Assembly (NCBI RefSeq): GCF_004331435.1
Contig: NZ_SJKA01000005.1
Location: 538,278 to 602,277, forward strand
DNA from: Kribbella sindirgiensis
GTDB taxonomy: Bacteria > Actinomycetota > Actinomycetes > Propionibacteriales > Kribbellaceae
Reading direction: 5' to 3'
DNA length: 64,000 nucleotides
Part shown: piece by piece, positions 17,008 to 26,333 of the stretch
Numbering within the stretch: position 1 is the first letter of the stretch
Layout: each line of letters begins with the position of its first letter
Program-made: the position numbers and the translations under genes
The notes under the pieces: model-generated
Told to the model about the DNA's origin: nothing
The model's input: only the letters and a program-made list of their open reading frames with translations
Databases searched by the model: none

Positions 17008-17544
17008 ATGGACTGGAAGGATCTGCCGATCGACCATTGCCCGCGGGGCACCGAGGTGGAGACGTTGCAGTTCGCCTTGGACCGGGTACGGCGGCAGTTC
17101 GCGTGGAAGACCGGCGGGCTGACCGCCGAGCAACTTCGGCAGACGCATCCACCGTCGACGATGACGCTCGCGGGGCTCATCAAGCACATGTCTTTCGTGG
17201 AGGACGGCTTCACCGGGCGGGCCGCCAACCAGCCTCTCGCTCCGCCGTGGGACACCCGCAGCTGGGTCGAGAACGACCGGTGGGTCTGGGAATCCGCGGT
17301 CACCGACGACCCGGACGAGCTCTACGCGCTCTGGTACGCCGCTGCCGCGCGCTCCCGCGCCGCGTGGCAACAACTGAGTGCGGACGGCGGCCTGGACGTC
17401 CTGGTCGAGGACCCCGACCCGGCCTGGACATCGAACCGCAGGCGGATCGCGATCGACCTGCTCGAGGAGTACCTCAGACACACAGGGCATGCCGATGTCC
17501 TGCGCGAGGCGGTCGACGGCCTGACCGGAAACGATCCTGACTGA
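17008..17544 (+). CDS. DinB/DUF664 family protein
   Basis: 178 residues forming a four-helix bundle: LQFALDRVRRQFAWKTGGLT, MTLAGLIKHMSFVEDGFTGR with the first metal His in KHMSFVED, and IDLLEEYLRHTGHADVLREA with the two late His (RHTGH). Proteins of this family bind a metal through three His and often use mycothiol or bacillithiol as cofactor. The exact reaction is unknown. The ATG gives a normal-length product. Its 3' end leads directly into the phosphotransferase gene, which may be translated by coupling. Confidence 0.88.
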   Translation: MDWKDLPIDHCPRGTEVETLQFALDRVRRQFAWKTGGLTAEQLRQTHPPSTMTLAGLIKHMSFVEDGFTGRAANQPLAPPWDTRSWVENDRWVWESAVTDDPDELYALWYAAAARSRAAWQQLSADGGLDVLVEDPDPAWTSNRRRIAIDLLEEYLRHTGHADVLREAVDGLTGNDPD

Positions 17545-18544
17545 CATCACGGACGCCCTGCGCGATGCGTACGGCGTCCACGCAGCCGAACTGCACCACA
17601 TCCTCGCCGGCACCAACACCGTCAACTATCGCGTCGTCGACGAGAACGGCCGGCGGTGGTTCGCCAAGATCTACCGCGGCGACCTCGGGCGCGAGCGCGC
17701 GGCGATCGAACTGACAGAGTTCGCCCGCGGCGGCGACGTCCCGGTGCCTGCTGTACGGCGAACTCTCGACGGCGACGTGCTGTGTGAACGGGTGCCGATG
17801 TCGTTGTGGGAGTTCGTCGACGGCGTGACGGCCGAGGGCGGGCTCGCCGGTGCTCGCTGGCCGGCGGTCGGCACCGTGCTGGGCCGACTGCATCGACGGC
17901 TGGCCGAACATCTGGCGGCGACGCCGACGAGACAACCGGCCGTCGGCGTGCGCAATGTCAGCAAGGCGCCGCGATCCTTCGACCGGATCATCGACGGGTA
18001 CGCGAGCCGCGCAGGACTCCGCCCCTTCGAGCAGTGGGCCTGGGAGGCCGCCAAGGAGCGCCGGGGACTGCTCGATCGGGCCGGCGCGATCCTGGCGGAG
18101 CTGCCGGACCTGACGGTGCAGATCGTTCATGGTGATCTCGCCTCTCCGAATCTGATGCTGCGCGGCGACGAGGTCGCCGCCGTGATCGACTTCCAACCGC
18201 CGAGCCCGCGCTTCACCGCGTGGGAGATCGCCCGGATCGGCTGCGACCCGCGGACCGTGATGCTCGGCGACGACTGGATCGACGGGCTCGCCGAACTGCT
18301 GCTCGCCTACCGCGACGAGCATCCCGCGGCGCACGTCGACGACCTCGTGTCCTCGGTCGCCACGGGGTGCGCCTACACGCTCGCGTCGACGTATCCGCTG
18401 GCCGAACCGCTCGACGATCCCGCCGCCGTGACCCCGTCGCTCGAGCTCTACGCCCGGGCTCGTCACGAGGCCGCGCTCGTGATGCTCGAGCGGCTGCCCG
18501 ACGTACAGGACCTGTTGCGGGAGCGACTCAGACCGAGACCTTGA
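17537..18544 (+). CDS. Aminoglycoside phosphotransferase (APH) family kinase; no standard start codon
   Basis: The C-lobe is unmistakable: Brenner motif VHGDLASPNLML (catalytic Asp) and the metal-binding Asp in VIDFQPPS. The N-lobe reads in the same frame from ~17537: TDITDALRDAYGVHAAELHH, then GTNTVNYRVV (Gly-rich loop region) and WFAKIYRGDL (the ATP-binding Lys). No ATG, GTG or TTG occurs in this frame before GTG 17744, which would cut away the N-lobe. A CTG at 17537 overlaps the DinB stop by 8 bp and would give 335 residues, about the family length. Either CTG is used with coupling or the original ATG mutated. It likely phosphorylates a small hydroxylated molecule. The 3' end overlaps the next gene by 17 bp. 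Confidence 0.7.
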   Translation: MTDITDALRDAYGVHAAELHHILAGTNTVNYRVVDENGRRWFAKIYRGDLGRERAAIELTEFARGGDVPVPAVRRTLDGDVLCERVPMSLWEFVDGVTAEGGLAGARWPAVGTVLGRLHRRLAEHLAATPTRQPAVGVRNVSKAPRSFDRIIDGYASRAGLRPFEQWAWEAAKERRGLLDRAGAILAELPDLTVQIVHGDLASPNLMLRGDEVAAVIDFQPPSPRFTAWEIARIGCDPRTVMLGDDWIDGLAELLLAYRDEHPAAHVDDLVSSVATGCAYTLASTYPLAEPLDDPAAVTPSLELYARARHEAALVMLERLPDVQDLLRERLRPRP

Positions 18545-19640
18545 ACATGCGCTCGGCGTTGTGCAGGGATTCGGTCACGATCGGCTGGGAGTTGGCGATC
18601 ACGTCCTGCTGGTACGTCACGAGGTCCTGGTCCGAGGTCAGTGCGCGGGTCAGTCGCGCGGCGTCCCACAGCGCCGTGTTGGCGCCGGCGCCCGCGGCCG
18701 GGGTCATTGGGTGCACGGCGTCACCGAGCAACGTCACGCGCAACGAGGACCAGGACGGAACCGTGATGCAGGTCCGCAGCGTGATCGGGAACGCCGCGCC
18801 GGGCTCCCCCGCGTCGACGAGTTCGCGGAGCGTCGGATGCCAGTCGGCCACGGATCGCTCCACGATCGCCCACAGCTCGGCCGGGCTCATCGCGAACAGT
18901 TCCTCGTCCGACGCACCTAGCACCGCGTTCGTCCCGGTCAGCACCGCCATCAGATAGTCGCCGTACTCCGCGGGCGGCTCCCGGAACACCACCGGCGCGA
19001 ACGCCGCGCCGAGACCGGCGCCGTCGCTCGCGAAGCAGAACCCGCGCAGAAAGGCTCCGGGCGCCGTCTCGCGGACGGCCGGTGTTAGCGGCACTTTCCC
19101 GTAGATGCAGCGCACCCCGATGTCCAGCACGTCGAGCTCCGGCACCAGCTGAGCACGCACGCGCGAACCGACACCGTCCGCTCCGACCAGCACGTCCGCG
19201 ACCGCGGAAGTCCCGTCCGCGAAGGCGATCTCGACTCCGTCGGGCGTCTCGACGTACGACGCGAACTGCTTGCCGAACTGCAGCACGTCGTCGAGCCCGG
19301 TCATCAACGCGCGGCGGAACGCATACCGATCCACCGACGTCACCGCGTCCGGACCGGCGATCGGGAACACCTGCTCGAACTGCTGGTTCAGCTGGTGGTC
19401 GAAGCCCGCCACCAGGTCACCCGGCTGCGTCGCCGTGGCGATTACCCGGCGCCGCACGGCGTCCGGAAGCATCGCGGCCAGCGCCTCCTCCCCGACCGGG
19501 CTGATGTGGATCCGGTAGCCCTGCTTGCGGTACTGCGGGGAGGGATCGCGCTCGAACACCGTGACGTCCACGCCCGCCTCGAGCAACCCCTGCGCCAGCG
19601 CCAGCCCACCGATCCCGGCACCCATGATCGCGACCTTCAT
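18528..19640 (-). CDS. FAD-dependent aromatic-type monooxygenase
   Basis: 370 residues. The N-terminal Rossmann fold has GxGxxG in MKVAIMGAGIGGLALAQGLL with the acid VFERD after beta-2. The DG motif is in VLVGADGVGSRVRAQL and the third FAD motif is in LLGDAVHPMTPAAGAG. This is the p-hydroxybenzoate hydroxylase (PHBH) group, which inserts one oxygen atom from O2 using NAD(P)H. The start MKVAIMG is chosen over an upstream in-frame ATG. It is divergent from a TetR gene 82 bp away. The gap has repeated CATCCG elements, so TetR probably represses the pair. Substrate unknown; a role in drug or aromatic degradation is inference. Confidence 0.92.
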   Translation of the reverse strand: MKVAIMGAGIGGLALAQGLLEAGVDVTVFERDPSPQYRKQGYRIHISPVGEEALAAMLPDAVRRRVIATATQPGDLVAGFDHQLNQQFEQVFPIAGPDAVTSVDRYAFRRALMTGLDDVLQFGKQFASYVETPDGVEIAFADGTSAVADVLVGADGVGSRVRAQLVPELDVLDIGVRCIYGKVPLTPAVRETAPGAFLRGFCFASDGAGLGAAFAPVVFREPPAEYGDYLMAVLTGTNAVLGASDEELFAMSPAELWAIVERSVADWHPTLRELVDAGEPGAAFPITLRTCITVPSWSSLRVTLLGDAVHPMTPAAGAGANTALWDAARLTRALTSDQDLVTYQQDVIANSQPIVTESLHNAERMFKVSV

Positions 19641-19652
19641 CTCCGACTCCAA

Positions 19653-19699
19653 TCATCCGTGTGGAAAACTTTGTCATCCGTCTGGTTGATTAAGTTAGC
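19653..19699. promoter_or_regulatory. Candidate TetR operator between monooxygenase and tetR
   Basis: TCATCCGTGTGG (19653-19664) and TCATCCGTCTGG (19674-19685) are direct copies exactly 21 bp apart (two helix turns). CGGATG (19694-19699) is the inverse of their core. The sites lie in the 82-bp divergent gap. Confidence 0.45.
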
Positions 19700-19722
19700 A
19701 CGCCGGATGGAAGTCCGCTAGG

Positions 19723-20334
19723 ATGATTTTCGTGCGGCGATCACCGGATCCTGAGCAGCGGCAACGTGACCCCGAGCGCAGCAAACAGCAGTTGCTGGAC
19801 GCGGCCGTGGTCGAGTTCGGCGCGCACGGGTTCAGCGGGGCGCGGGTCAGCGAGATCGCCGCCCGGGCAGGCGTCAACAAGCAACTGATCTCGTACTACT
19901 TCGGCGGCAAGGAGGGTCTGTACCGCGCGGTCGCCGACCGCTGGCGGGCCGGCGAGCCGGAGCTCACCGCGGACGCGGAATCCTTGGGCGACGTCGTCGG
20001 GGCCTACGCGGGCGCCGCGATCGCGCAGCCGGACATGCTCCGGATGCTCGTGCGCCAGGCGGTTGAGCGGATCCCCGACAACCAGGACGAGGAGGGCCAG
20101 CGCGCGCGGTTCAGGGAGATGGTCGAGGACATCACGCGCCGGCAGGCCCTCGGTGAGCTCGCCGTCGACCTCGATCCGAGGCATGCCGCGCTCGCGCTGT
20201 TCGGCCTCGCCTCCGCGCCGGTGGTGTTCCCGCAGATCGCCCGCGCCCTGGGGCTCGACCCCGACAGCGAGGAGTTCGCCACCGAGTACACGGACCAGAC
20301 GGCGAAGTTGGTCTCACATCTCAAAGAGGACTAG
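19723..20334 (+). CDS. TetR/AcrR family transcriptional regulator
   Basis: 203 residues. The N-terminal HTH is standard: SKQQLLDAAVVEFGAHGFSG, then SEIAARAGVNKQLISYYF with the recognition helix, then GGKEGLYRAV. The C-terminal domain (residues ~85-200) is helical and family-specific. A GTG at 19732, with AGGATG seven bases before it, is a plausible alternative start. It is divergent from the monooxygenase and likely represses it and itself. Its stop codon shares the tetranucleotide CTAG with the stop of dnaG. Confidence 0.92.
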   Translation: MIFVRRSPDPEQRQRDPERSKQQLLDAAVVEFGAHGFSGARVSEIAARAGVNKQLISYYFGGKEGLYRAVADRWRAGEPELTADAESLGDVVGAYAGAAIAQPDMLRMLVRQAVERIPDNQDEEGQRARFREMVEDITRRQALGELAVDLDPRHAALALFGLASAPVVFPQIARALGLDPDSEEFATEYTDQTAKLVSHLKED

Positions 20335-22250
20335 ATCGCGCCGGAGATGGCGCGGTTGCGGAGTTCGGCCTTGTAGGCCTCGAGCGCGATGAGTTCGCCG
20401 AACATCCGGTTGTACTCGTCCGCGCGCTCGATCGGGTTCGTCCGCTGCAGCTTCGACTTCAGGTCCTGGATGCGTCGCGCGCAGGTCAGCTCCTGCAGCC
20501 GCGCCAGCAACGCGAGCGCATACGGCTCGTCGGGCTCCCGCCCCAGCCGCAGCGGATCCACGGCCAGCGCGCCGACGACCGCGGCCGCCGGGTCGTTCCC
20601 GATGGCATCGCGGACGGCGACCACCCACGCCTCACCGGGGGGCGCGGCTGACGGCCCGCCGATCTTCGCCATCGCGGCCCGGACCGCGCCCAGCCACGGA
20701 TGCGTGAAGTCGTGGTCGTCGAGCTCGTCGAAGGCGACCCCGACCAGCGCCGGATGCTGCATCGCGACCTTCAGCACGTCCCACTCGATCACGAACCGCT
20801 GGTCCCGCGGCGACGGGATCTCGGTACGCCGGACCACCGGCTGCCCCGCATCACCCGAAGCCTCCGCCGGCTGCGCGTGCGCAGCCGGCCCGGACTGCCT
20901 CGGAGTGGCCGACTGCCGCGACGCCGCCTTGTAGACCTCGGACCGGACCTGGTCCTCGTCCATCCCGAGATGCCCGGCGAGCTCGCGCGTGAACGCGTCC
21001 ACCTTCGACCGGTCGCGGATGCTGATCACCAGTCGCGCCGCGTCCCGCAGCGCGTCGATCCGGGTGTCGGCGCGGTCCAGGTCGTACTTCGACAGCACGT
21101 TCCCGAGCACGAACCGGTACAGCGGGACGCGCCGCCCGATCAGCTCCCGGACCGCGGCATCGCCCTTCTGCAGCCGCAGGTCGCACGGGTCCAGCCCGTC
21201 CGGCTCGACCGCGACGTACGTCTGCGCGGCGAACGCCTGGTCGCCTTCGAAGGCCTTGACCGCCGCGCGCTGGCCGGCGGCATCGCCGTCGAACGTGAAG
21301 ATCACCTCGCCGCGGAACTGGTCGTGGTCGAGCAGCAGCTGCCGCAGCACCCGCGCGTGATCGTCGCCGAACGACGTACCGCAGGTGGCGACCGCGGTCT
21401 GCACGCCCGCGAGATGACAGGCCATCACGTCCGTGTAGCCCTCGACGACCACGGCCTGCCGGCCCTTGGCGATCTCCCGGCGGGCGAGGTCCACGCCGTA
21501 CAGGACCTTGGACTTCTTGTAGATCGGCGTCTCGGGGGTGTTCAGGTACTTGGCTTCGATCCGGTCGTCGTCGAAGAGCCGGCGCGCGCCGAACCCGATG
21601 ACGTCCGAGGACGCGTCCCGGATCGGCCACATCAGCCGGCCGCGGAACCGGTCGTACAGCCCGCGCTGCCCGTCGGCGGCCAGGCCTGACGCGACCAGCT
21701 CGGCGTTCGTGAAACCGCGACCGCGCAGATGCGCCACCAAGGCCTCGCCGCCCCGCGGCGAGAATCCGACGCCGAACCGCACCGCGGCGTCCTTGTCGAA
21801 GCCGCGCTTGTCCAGGAACTGGCGCCCGATCGACGCCTCGGCCGCGCCGAACAGGTTGTCGACGTAGAACTCGGCCGCGACCTTGTGCGCCTCCACGAGC
21901 CGTGGCCGCTGGTTGCCCGGACCGCGCTGCACCGGCGCGCCGGAGTCCTCGTACCGCAGCTGGATGCCGACCTTCGAGGCCAGTGTCTCGACGGCCTCGG
22001 AGAAGGTGATCTGGTCGACCTTCTGGACGAAGTCGATGACGTCGCCGCCCTCTTGGCAGCCGAAGCAGTAGAAGAATCCGCGGGACGGGGTGACGTTGAA
22101 CGACGGCGACTTCTCGTCGTGGAACGGGCAGAGGCCCTTCAGGTTGCCCCCGCCGGCGTTCTTCAAGGTCACGTACGAGCCGACGACGTCGTCGATCCGG
22201 GCGCGCTCGCGCACCAGCGCGATGTCCTCTTCCTTGATCCGGCCTGCCAC
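20331..22250 (-). CDS. dnaG: DNA primase
   Basis: 639 residues, GTG start. The N-terminal zinc-binding domain has CPFH (Cys41, His44) and CFGC (Cys62, Cys65). The TOPRIM domain contains VVVEGYTDVMA (acidic Glu) and FTFDGDAAGQRA (DxD). The C-terminal DnaB-interacting domain ends in a helical bundle. It synthesises the RNA primer at the replication fork and works with DnaB helicase. In mycobacteria and relatives dgt sits just upstream on the same strand. Here it is ~4 kb away (26295-27524) with three unrelated genes in between. The C-terminal stop overlaps the tetR stop through CTAG. Confidence 0.97.
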   Translation of the reverse strand: MAGRIKEEDIALVRERARIDDVVGSYVTLKNAGGGNLKGLCPFHDEKSPSFNVTPSRGFFYCFGCQEGGDVIDFVQKVDQITFSEAVETLASKVGIQLRYEDSGAPVQRGPGNQRPRLVEAHKVAAEFYVDNLFGAAEASIGRQFLDKRGFDKDAAVRFGVGFSPRGGEALVAHLRGRGFTNAELVASGLAADGQRGLYDRFRGRLMWPIRDASSDVIGFGARRLFDDDRIEAKYLNTPETPIYKKSKVLYGVDLARREIAKGRQAVVVEGYTDVMACHLAGVQTAVATCGTSFGDDHARVLRQLLLDHDQFRGEVIFTFDGDAAGQRAAVKAFEGDQAFAAQTYVAVEPDGLDPCDLRLQKGDAAVRELIGRRVPLYRFVLGNVLSKYDLDRADTRIDALRDAARLVISIRDRSKVDAFTRELAGHLGMDEDQVRSEVYKAASRQSATPRQSGPAAHAQPAEASGDAGQPVVRRTEIPSPRDQRFVIEWDVLKVAMQHPALVGVAFDELDDHDFTHPWLGAVRAAMAKIGGPSAAPPGEAWVVAVRDAIGNDPAAAVVGALAVDPLRLGREPDEPYALALLARLQELTCARRIQDLKSKLQRTNPIERADEYNRMFGELIALEAYKAELRNRAISGAI

Positions 22251-22290
22251 CCCGCGAGTCTAGCCGGGCCGATCACGTAGGTTTGCGGGT

Positions 22291-23139
22291 ATGCCACGTA
22301 CTCTTCGCCCAGGTCAGCGGTCCGAGCTGTACGTCGTCGACGTCGCGACCAACACCCACCGGCTGGTGTTCACCTCCGACGAGGTCCTGTTCGAGGCGCC
22401 GAACTGGCTCCCCGACGGCACTCTGGTTGTCAACGGCAACGGACTGCTGTTCCGGGTGGCGGACGAACTCGAGGAGATCGAGCTCGGCGGCGTACCACCG
22501 ATCAACAACGATCACGTGGTGAGCCCGGACGGGCGGACGGTGTACGTCTCGGCGAACGACGGCCACGTGTACGCCGTACCGATCGAAGGCGGACCCGGCC
22601 GCCGGGTGACGAACGATCGCGGCGAAGGCTTCCACCACTACCTGCACGGAGTGTCGCCGGACGGTACGACGCTCGCGTACATCGGGCTGGAATGGGTCGG
22701 CGAGCAGCGGATCACCAACGTGTGGACGATCCCGGCCGCGGGCGGCGCCGACGTCCAGGTGACGGACGACGAGTTCGCGGACGACGGGTCGGAGTTCAGC
22801 CCGGACGGGCGGTGGATCTACTTCAACTCCGAGCGGGACGGGCATGCCCAGCTGTTCCGGGTCCTGGTCGAGGGCAGTGCGATCGAGAAGTTGACCTCCG
22901 ATGAGCGGGTCAACTGGTTCCCGCACCCGGCGCCGGACTCGTCCGCGGTCGCGTACGTCAGCTTCCCGCCCGGCACCGAGGGACACCCGGCCGACATCGA
23001 CGACGTCCGCCTGCACCTCCTGACGAACGACGGTGAGATCCGCGAACTGACGAGTCTGTTCGGCGGCCAGGGCACGATGAACGTGCCGAGCTGGTCGCCG
23101 GACAGCTCGTCCTTCGCGTACGTGGCCTACCCGCTCTAG
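22291..23139 (+). CDS. TolB-like / PD40 beta-propeller protein
   Basis: 282 residues with at least five PD40-type repeats: LFEAPNWLPDGTLVVNGN, HVVSPDGRTVYVSANDG, HGVSPDGTTLAYIG, EFSPDGRWIYFNSERDG and VPSWSPDSSSFAYV. This is a six-bladed propeller as in TolB or the N-terminal half of prolyl oligopeptidases. No signal peptide is present, so it is cytosolic here. It has no peptidase domain and probably binds protein or small molecules. Divergent from dnaG with only a 40-bp gap, so the promoter must be short. The stop shares CTAG with the reductase stop. Confidence 0.85.
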   Translation: MPRTLRPGQRSELYVVDVATNTHRLVFTSDEVLFEAPNWLPDGTLVVNGNGLLFRVADELEEIELGGVPPINNDHVVSPDGRTVYVSANDGHVYAVPIEGGPGRRVTNDRGEGFHHYLHGVSPDGTTLAYIGLEWVGEQRITNVWTIPAAGGADVQVTDDEFADDGSEFSPDGRWIYFNSERDGHAQLFRVLVEGSAIEKLTSDERVNWFPHPAPDSSAVAYVSFPPGTEGHPADIDDVRLHLLTNDGEIRELTSLFGGQGTMNVPSWSPDSSSFAYVAYPL

Positions 23140-24377
23140 ACGTCCGCGAGGTCCACCGAGGTGTCGGCCAGGCGGGCCGGGTCGACCTCCTTACCGGAGC
23201 GGATGAGGTTCTGGACCGCGTCGATCGCGCCCCAGGTGTTGACGTGCATACCGGCCAGGACCGTGTGGTCGTCGGACAGCCAGAACGCCACGTAGGCGCC
23301 GGACTTCGGGTCGCCGCGCAGGACGACCTGGTACGACGTTCCGCGCGGGATGTCCCCGGCGTACTCCATCCCGAGGTCGAACTGGTCGGTGAAGAAGAAC
23401 GGGATCGCGTCGTGCGCCACGTCCTGTCCGAGCATCGCCTTCGCGGCGGACTTGCCGGTGTCCTTCGCGTTCTGCCAGTGCTCGACCCGGACGAACCGCC
23501 CGAACAGCGGGTGGTCCCAGCGGACCACGTCACCGGCGGCGTACACGTCCGCGACCGAGCTCTGCAGGTCCGCGCCGGCGATGATGCCGGAACCGTTCTC
23601 CCGCGTCGCGACCTCGATACCGGCCTCCTCGGCGAGCTCGGTGTTCGGCTGGACGCCGACCCCGACCACCACCAGGTCCGCCGGAATCACCTCGCCGCCC
23701 TCCACGCGAACCCCGGTGACCTTGTCCGTCCCCTCGAAGCCCTCCACGCCGGTCCCGAACCGGAACTGCACCCCGTGCTGCCGGTGGAACTCGGCGAACA
23801 GCTCACCGACCTCTTCGCCGAGCACCCCGGCCAGCGCGGTGGACTGCGGCTCGACGACCGTCACCTCGCACCCACGCTCGCGCGCAGCCGACGCCGCCTC
23901 GAGCCCTATCCACCCGGCGCCCACCACGACGACGCGCGCCTTCGCGGCGTACGCGTCGGTCAGCGCCTGTGACTCCTCGGCGGTCCGCAGGTAATGCACG
24001 CCCGGCAGATCCGCCCCCGGTACGTCGAGCTTGCGGACGCGGCTGCCCGTCGCGATCAGGAGCTTGGAGTAGGACACGTGGGAGCCGTCGTCGAGCGTGA
24101 CCGTGTGCGCGGACGGATCGATCGCGGTGACCGTGGCGCCGAGGCGCAGGTCGATGCTGTTGTCGTCGTACCACTGCTGGTCGTGGAGTTGCGCCGACTC
24201 GGTCTGTTCCTTGCCGAGCAGGACGCCCTTCGACAACGGCGGTCGCTCGTAGGGCAGTGCCTGTTCACTGCCGATCAGGACGATGCCACCGCTCCAGCCG
24301 CCCTTCCGGAGGGCCTCGGCCGCGGTCGCTCCCGCGAGACTCGCACCGACGATCACGATCTGCTCTGCATCTGCCAT
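23136..24377 (-). CDS. FAD-dependent pyridine-nucleotide oxidoreductase (ferredoxin/rubredoxin reductase-like)
   Basis: 413 residues, start MADAEQIVIVGASLAGATAA. The FAD fold is at 7-40 (VGASLAGATAAEALR). The NAD fold follows around residue 150 (RVVVVGAGWIGLEAASAARE). The second FAD motif is AAGDVVRW, and the C-terminal dimerisation domain begins SDDHTVLAGMHVN. No CxxC is visible, so this is the ferredoxin-NAD reductase or BphA4 type, which passes electrons from NAD(P)H to a ferredoxin or rubredoxin. No P450 or ferredoxin gene is adjacent, so the partner is elsewhere. It lies inside the block separating dgt from dnaG. Confidence 0.9.
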   Translation of the reverse strand: MADAEQIVIVGASLAGATAAEALRKGGWSGGIVLIGSEQALPYERPPLSKGVLLGKEQTESAQLHDQQWYDDNSIDLRLGATVTAIDPSAHTVTLDDGSHVSYSKLLIATGSRVRKLDVPGADLPGVHYLRTAEESQALTDAYAAKARVVVVGAGWIGLEAASAARERGCEVTVVEPQSTALAGVLGEEVGELFAEFHRQHGVQFRFGTGVEGFEGTDKVTGVRVEGGEVIPADLVVVGVGVQPNTELAEEAGIEVATRENGSGIIAGADLQSSVADVYAAGDVVRWDHPLFGRFVRVEHWQNAKDTGKSAAKAMLGQDVAHDAIPFFFTDQFDLGMEYAGDIPRGTSYQVVLRGDPKSGAYVAFWLSDDHTVLAGMHVNTWGAIDAVQNLIRSGKEVDPARLADTSVDLADV

Positions 24378-24439
24378 GACCGAAACGATAGTCCTCCACG
24401 ACCCCTTGTCGCCGACGACGCGGATGACTACCTTGTCGC

Positions 24440-24456
24440 AGGACATCATACGTCCT
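24440..24456 (+). promoter_or_regulatory. Palindromic operator candidate upstream of sialidase
   Basis: AGGAC (24440-24444) and GTCCT (24452-24456) form an inverted repeat with 7-bp spacing; TCATA..TATGA overlaps it. It sits about 20 bp upstream of the sialidase ATG, in the usual position for a repressor. Confidence 0.4.
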
Positions 24457-24476
24457 ATGACCTCCCTGGGAGAGCC

Positions 24477-26333
24477 ATGCGCGTTCTCACACCAGGCCGC
24501 CTCGCGGCCGCCGCTCTACTGGTGTTCACAAGCCTCACAGCGCCGGCCAGCGCCGGCACAGCGCCGTTCGTCGACGACAGCGTGCTGTTCCAGCAGAAGA
24601 CCGAGGGCTACTCGTGCTTCCGGATTCCGGCGGTCGTGCACGCGACGAACGGCGACGTGCTCGCGTTCGCCGAGGGCCGGGTCGCGGACTGCGGCGACGA
24701 CGGCGACATCGACATCGTGCTGAAGCGGTCCACCGACGGCGGCAAGACCTGGGGCCCGCTCCAGGTGGTGTCGGAGGGCAACGGCAGCACGCACGGCAAC
24801 CCGGTGCCGATTGTTGATAATCAGACTGGCCGGATCGTCCTCGTCACCACACACAACGGTCCGGAGCCGTGCACGAACGGGTGCGACCGCGACCCGTACG
24901 TCCAGACCAGCGACGACTTCGGCACCACCTGGACCGCGCCGCGCGAACTGACCGACGCCAAGCTGCCCAGCTGGAACTTCTGGTACGCGACCGGCCCGAT
25001 GCACGGCATCCAACTCGAACACGGGCCGCACGCCGGCCGGCTGATCGTCGGCGCCAGCTTCGAGACGTACGACGGGGTCGGGCCGCACGTCTACGGCACC
25101 CACCTGCTGTACTCCGACGACGCCGGCCAGACCTGGCACATCGGGGCGACCACCTCTCGCGACGACGGGAAGGTGATCGCGCAGGAGGTCACCGTGGTCG
25201 AGCGCAACAACGGGCAGATCTACGCGCTGGCCCGGGAACGCGGCACCGATCCCGGGAACCGCGCGTACGCGGTCAGCAGCGACGGCGGAGCGACCTTCGA
25301 CGCACCGTTCCGAACCATCCCGAAGCTGGCGATGCCCGACGTCCAGGGGTCGCTGCTGCGGTACGACAAGCACCGGATCCTGTTCTCGGCACCGGCGCAT
25401 CCGGCAGCGCGCGAGGTGATGACCGTGCGGTCGTCGTACGACGAGGCGCGATCGTTCGGCACGTGGCAGCAGGGCAAGGTGTTCTACTGGGGCCCGTCGG
25501 CGTACTCCGACATGGTGCGGCTGGGTGGTGACGAGACCGGGTTGCTGTACGAGGCCGGCGTCGCGAACCCGTACGAGTCGATCCGCTGGGCGCGGTTCAA
25601 CGAGGCATATCTGTCGACGCCGAACGGGACGCCGCCGGGCATCCCCGGTCCGCCCGCGCCCGGGCCGCTGACGCCCGACACCGGGCCGGCCCACAATCCG
25701 GCGTACGTGCGGGGTGGGGCGACTGTTGCCGCAGGCAAGTTCGGGAACGGGCTCGCGCTGGACGGCGTGGACGACTACGTCGAGGTGCCGTACGACCGGT
25801 CGATCGATCTGGGCGCGGACGACTTCACGATGATGGCGTGGATCAAGTACGGCGCGACGACCGGGACGCACGCGATCCTGTGGGCGTACCGGACCGGTTC
25901 CGGCAGTACGCCGCAGGTGTGGTTGCGGGCGGAGCCGGAGAGCAAGCGGATCCGTGCGTTGCTGTCGGTCGACCGTTTCAACGTGACGGTCCAGTCGGCG
26001 TCGGCGTACAACGACGACCAGTGGCATCACGTCGTACTGCAGCGGGCCGGCGGGAAGTTGCGGCTGCTGGTCGACGGCGTCGAGGCCGGTTCGACGACGG
26101 CACCGGCCGGATCGGTGACGGCGGGCAAGGAGTTCGGTGTACAGGGCATCCACGTCGGCCAGCGGGTCGATGGCGTCAACCGCTTCCGCGGGACGCTCGA
26201 CGAGGTCCGCGTGTACCGCCGCGCGCTGTCCGACAGCGAGCTCCAGCAGATCCGCGAAACCAACAAACCCAACTACAACCGGCTGGGTCTCGACCTATCC
26301 CTCGACAAGGTGATCGTGCCAGGCCAGAGCTGA
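24477..26333 (+). CDS. Secreted exo-sialidase (GH33) with C-terminal LamG/concanavalin-like domain
   Basis: 618 residues. Signal peptide 1-26 (ends ASA). The sialidase propeller has the FRIP motif at 48-51 (CFRIPAVV) and at least four Asp-boxes: [25 protein letters not shown] and SSDGGATF. A catalytic Tyr region (GLLYEAG) occurs late in the domain. A Pro-rich linker ([16 protein letters not shown]) leads to a ~190-residue LamG/laminin-type domain ([28 protein letters not shown], ending [15 protein letters not shown]) that probably binds glycan. It releases terminal sialic acids outside the cell. There are no sialate uptake genes here. Its last 39 bp overlap dgt on the other strand. Confidence 0.93.
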   Translation: MRVLTPGRLAAAALLVFTSLTAPASAGTAPFVDDSVLFQQKTEGYSCFRIPAVVHATNGDVLAFAEGRVADCGDDGDIDIVLKRSTDGGKTWGPLQVVSEGNGSTHGNPVPIVDNQTGRIVLVTTHNGPEPCTNGCDRDPYVQTSDDFGTTWTAPRELTDAKLPSWNFWYATGPMHGIQLEHGPHAGRLIVGASFETYDGVGPHVYGTHLLYSDDAGQTWHIGATTSRDDGKVIAQEVTVVERNNGQIYALARERGTDPGNRAYAVSSDGGATFDAPFRTIPKLAMPDVQGSLLRYDKHRILFSAPAHPAAREVMTVRSSYDEARSFGTWQQGKVFYWGPSAYSDMVRLGGDETGLLYEAGVANPYESIRWARFNEAYLSTPNGTPPGIPGPPAPGPLTPDTGPAHNPAYVRGGATVAAGKFGNGLALDGVDDYVEVPYDRSIDLGADDFTMMAWIKYGATTGTHAILWAYRTGSGSTPQVWLRAEPESKRIRALLSVDRFNVTVQSASAYNDDQWHHVVLQRAGGKLRLLVDGVEAGSTTAPAGSVTAGKEFGVQGIHVGQRVDGVNRFRGTLDEVRVYRRALSDSELQQIRETNKPNYNRLGLDLSLDKVIVPGQS

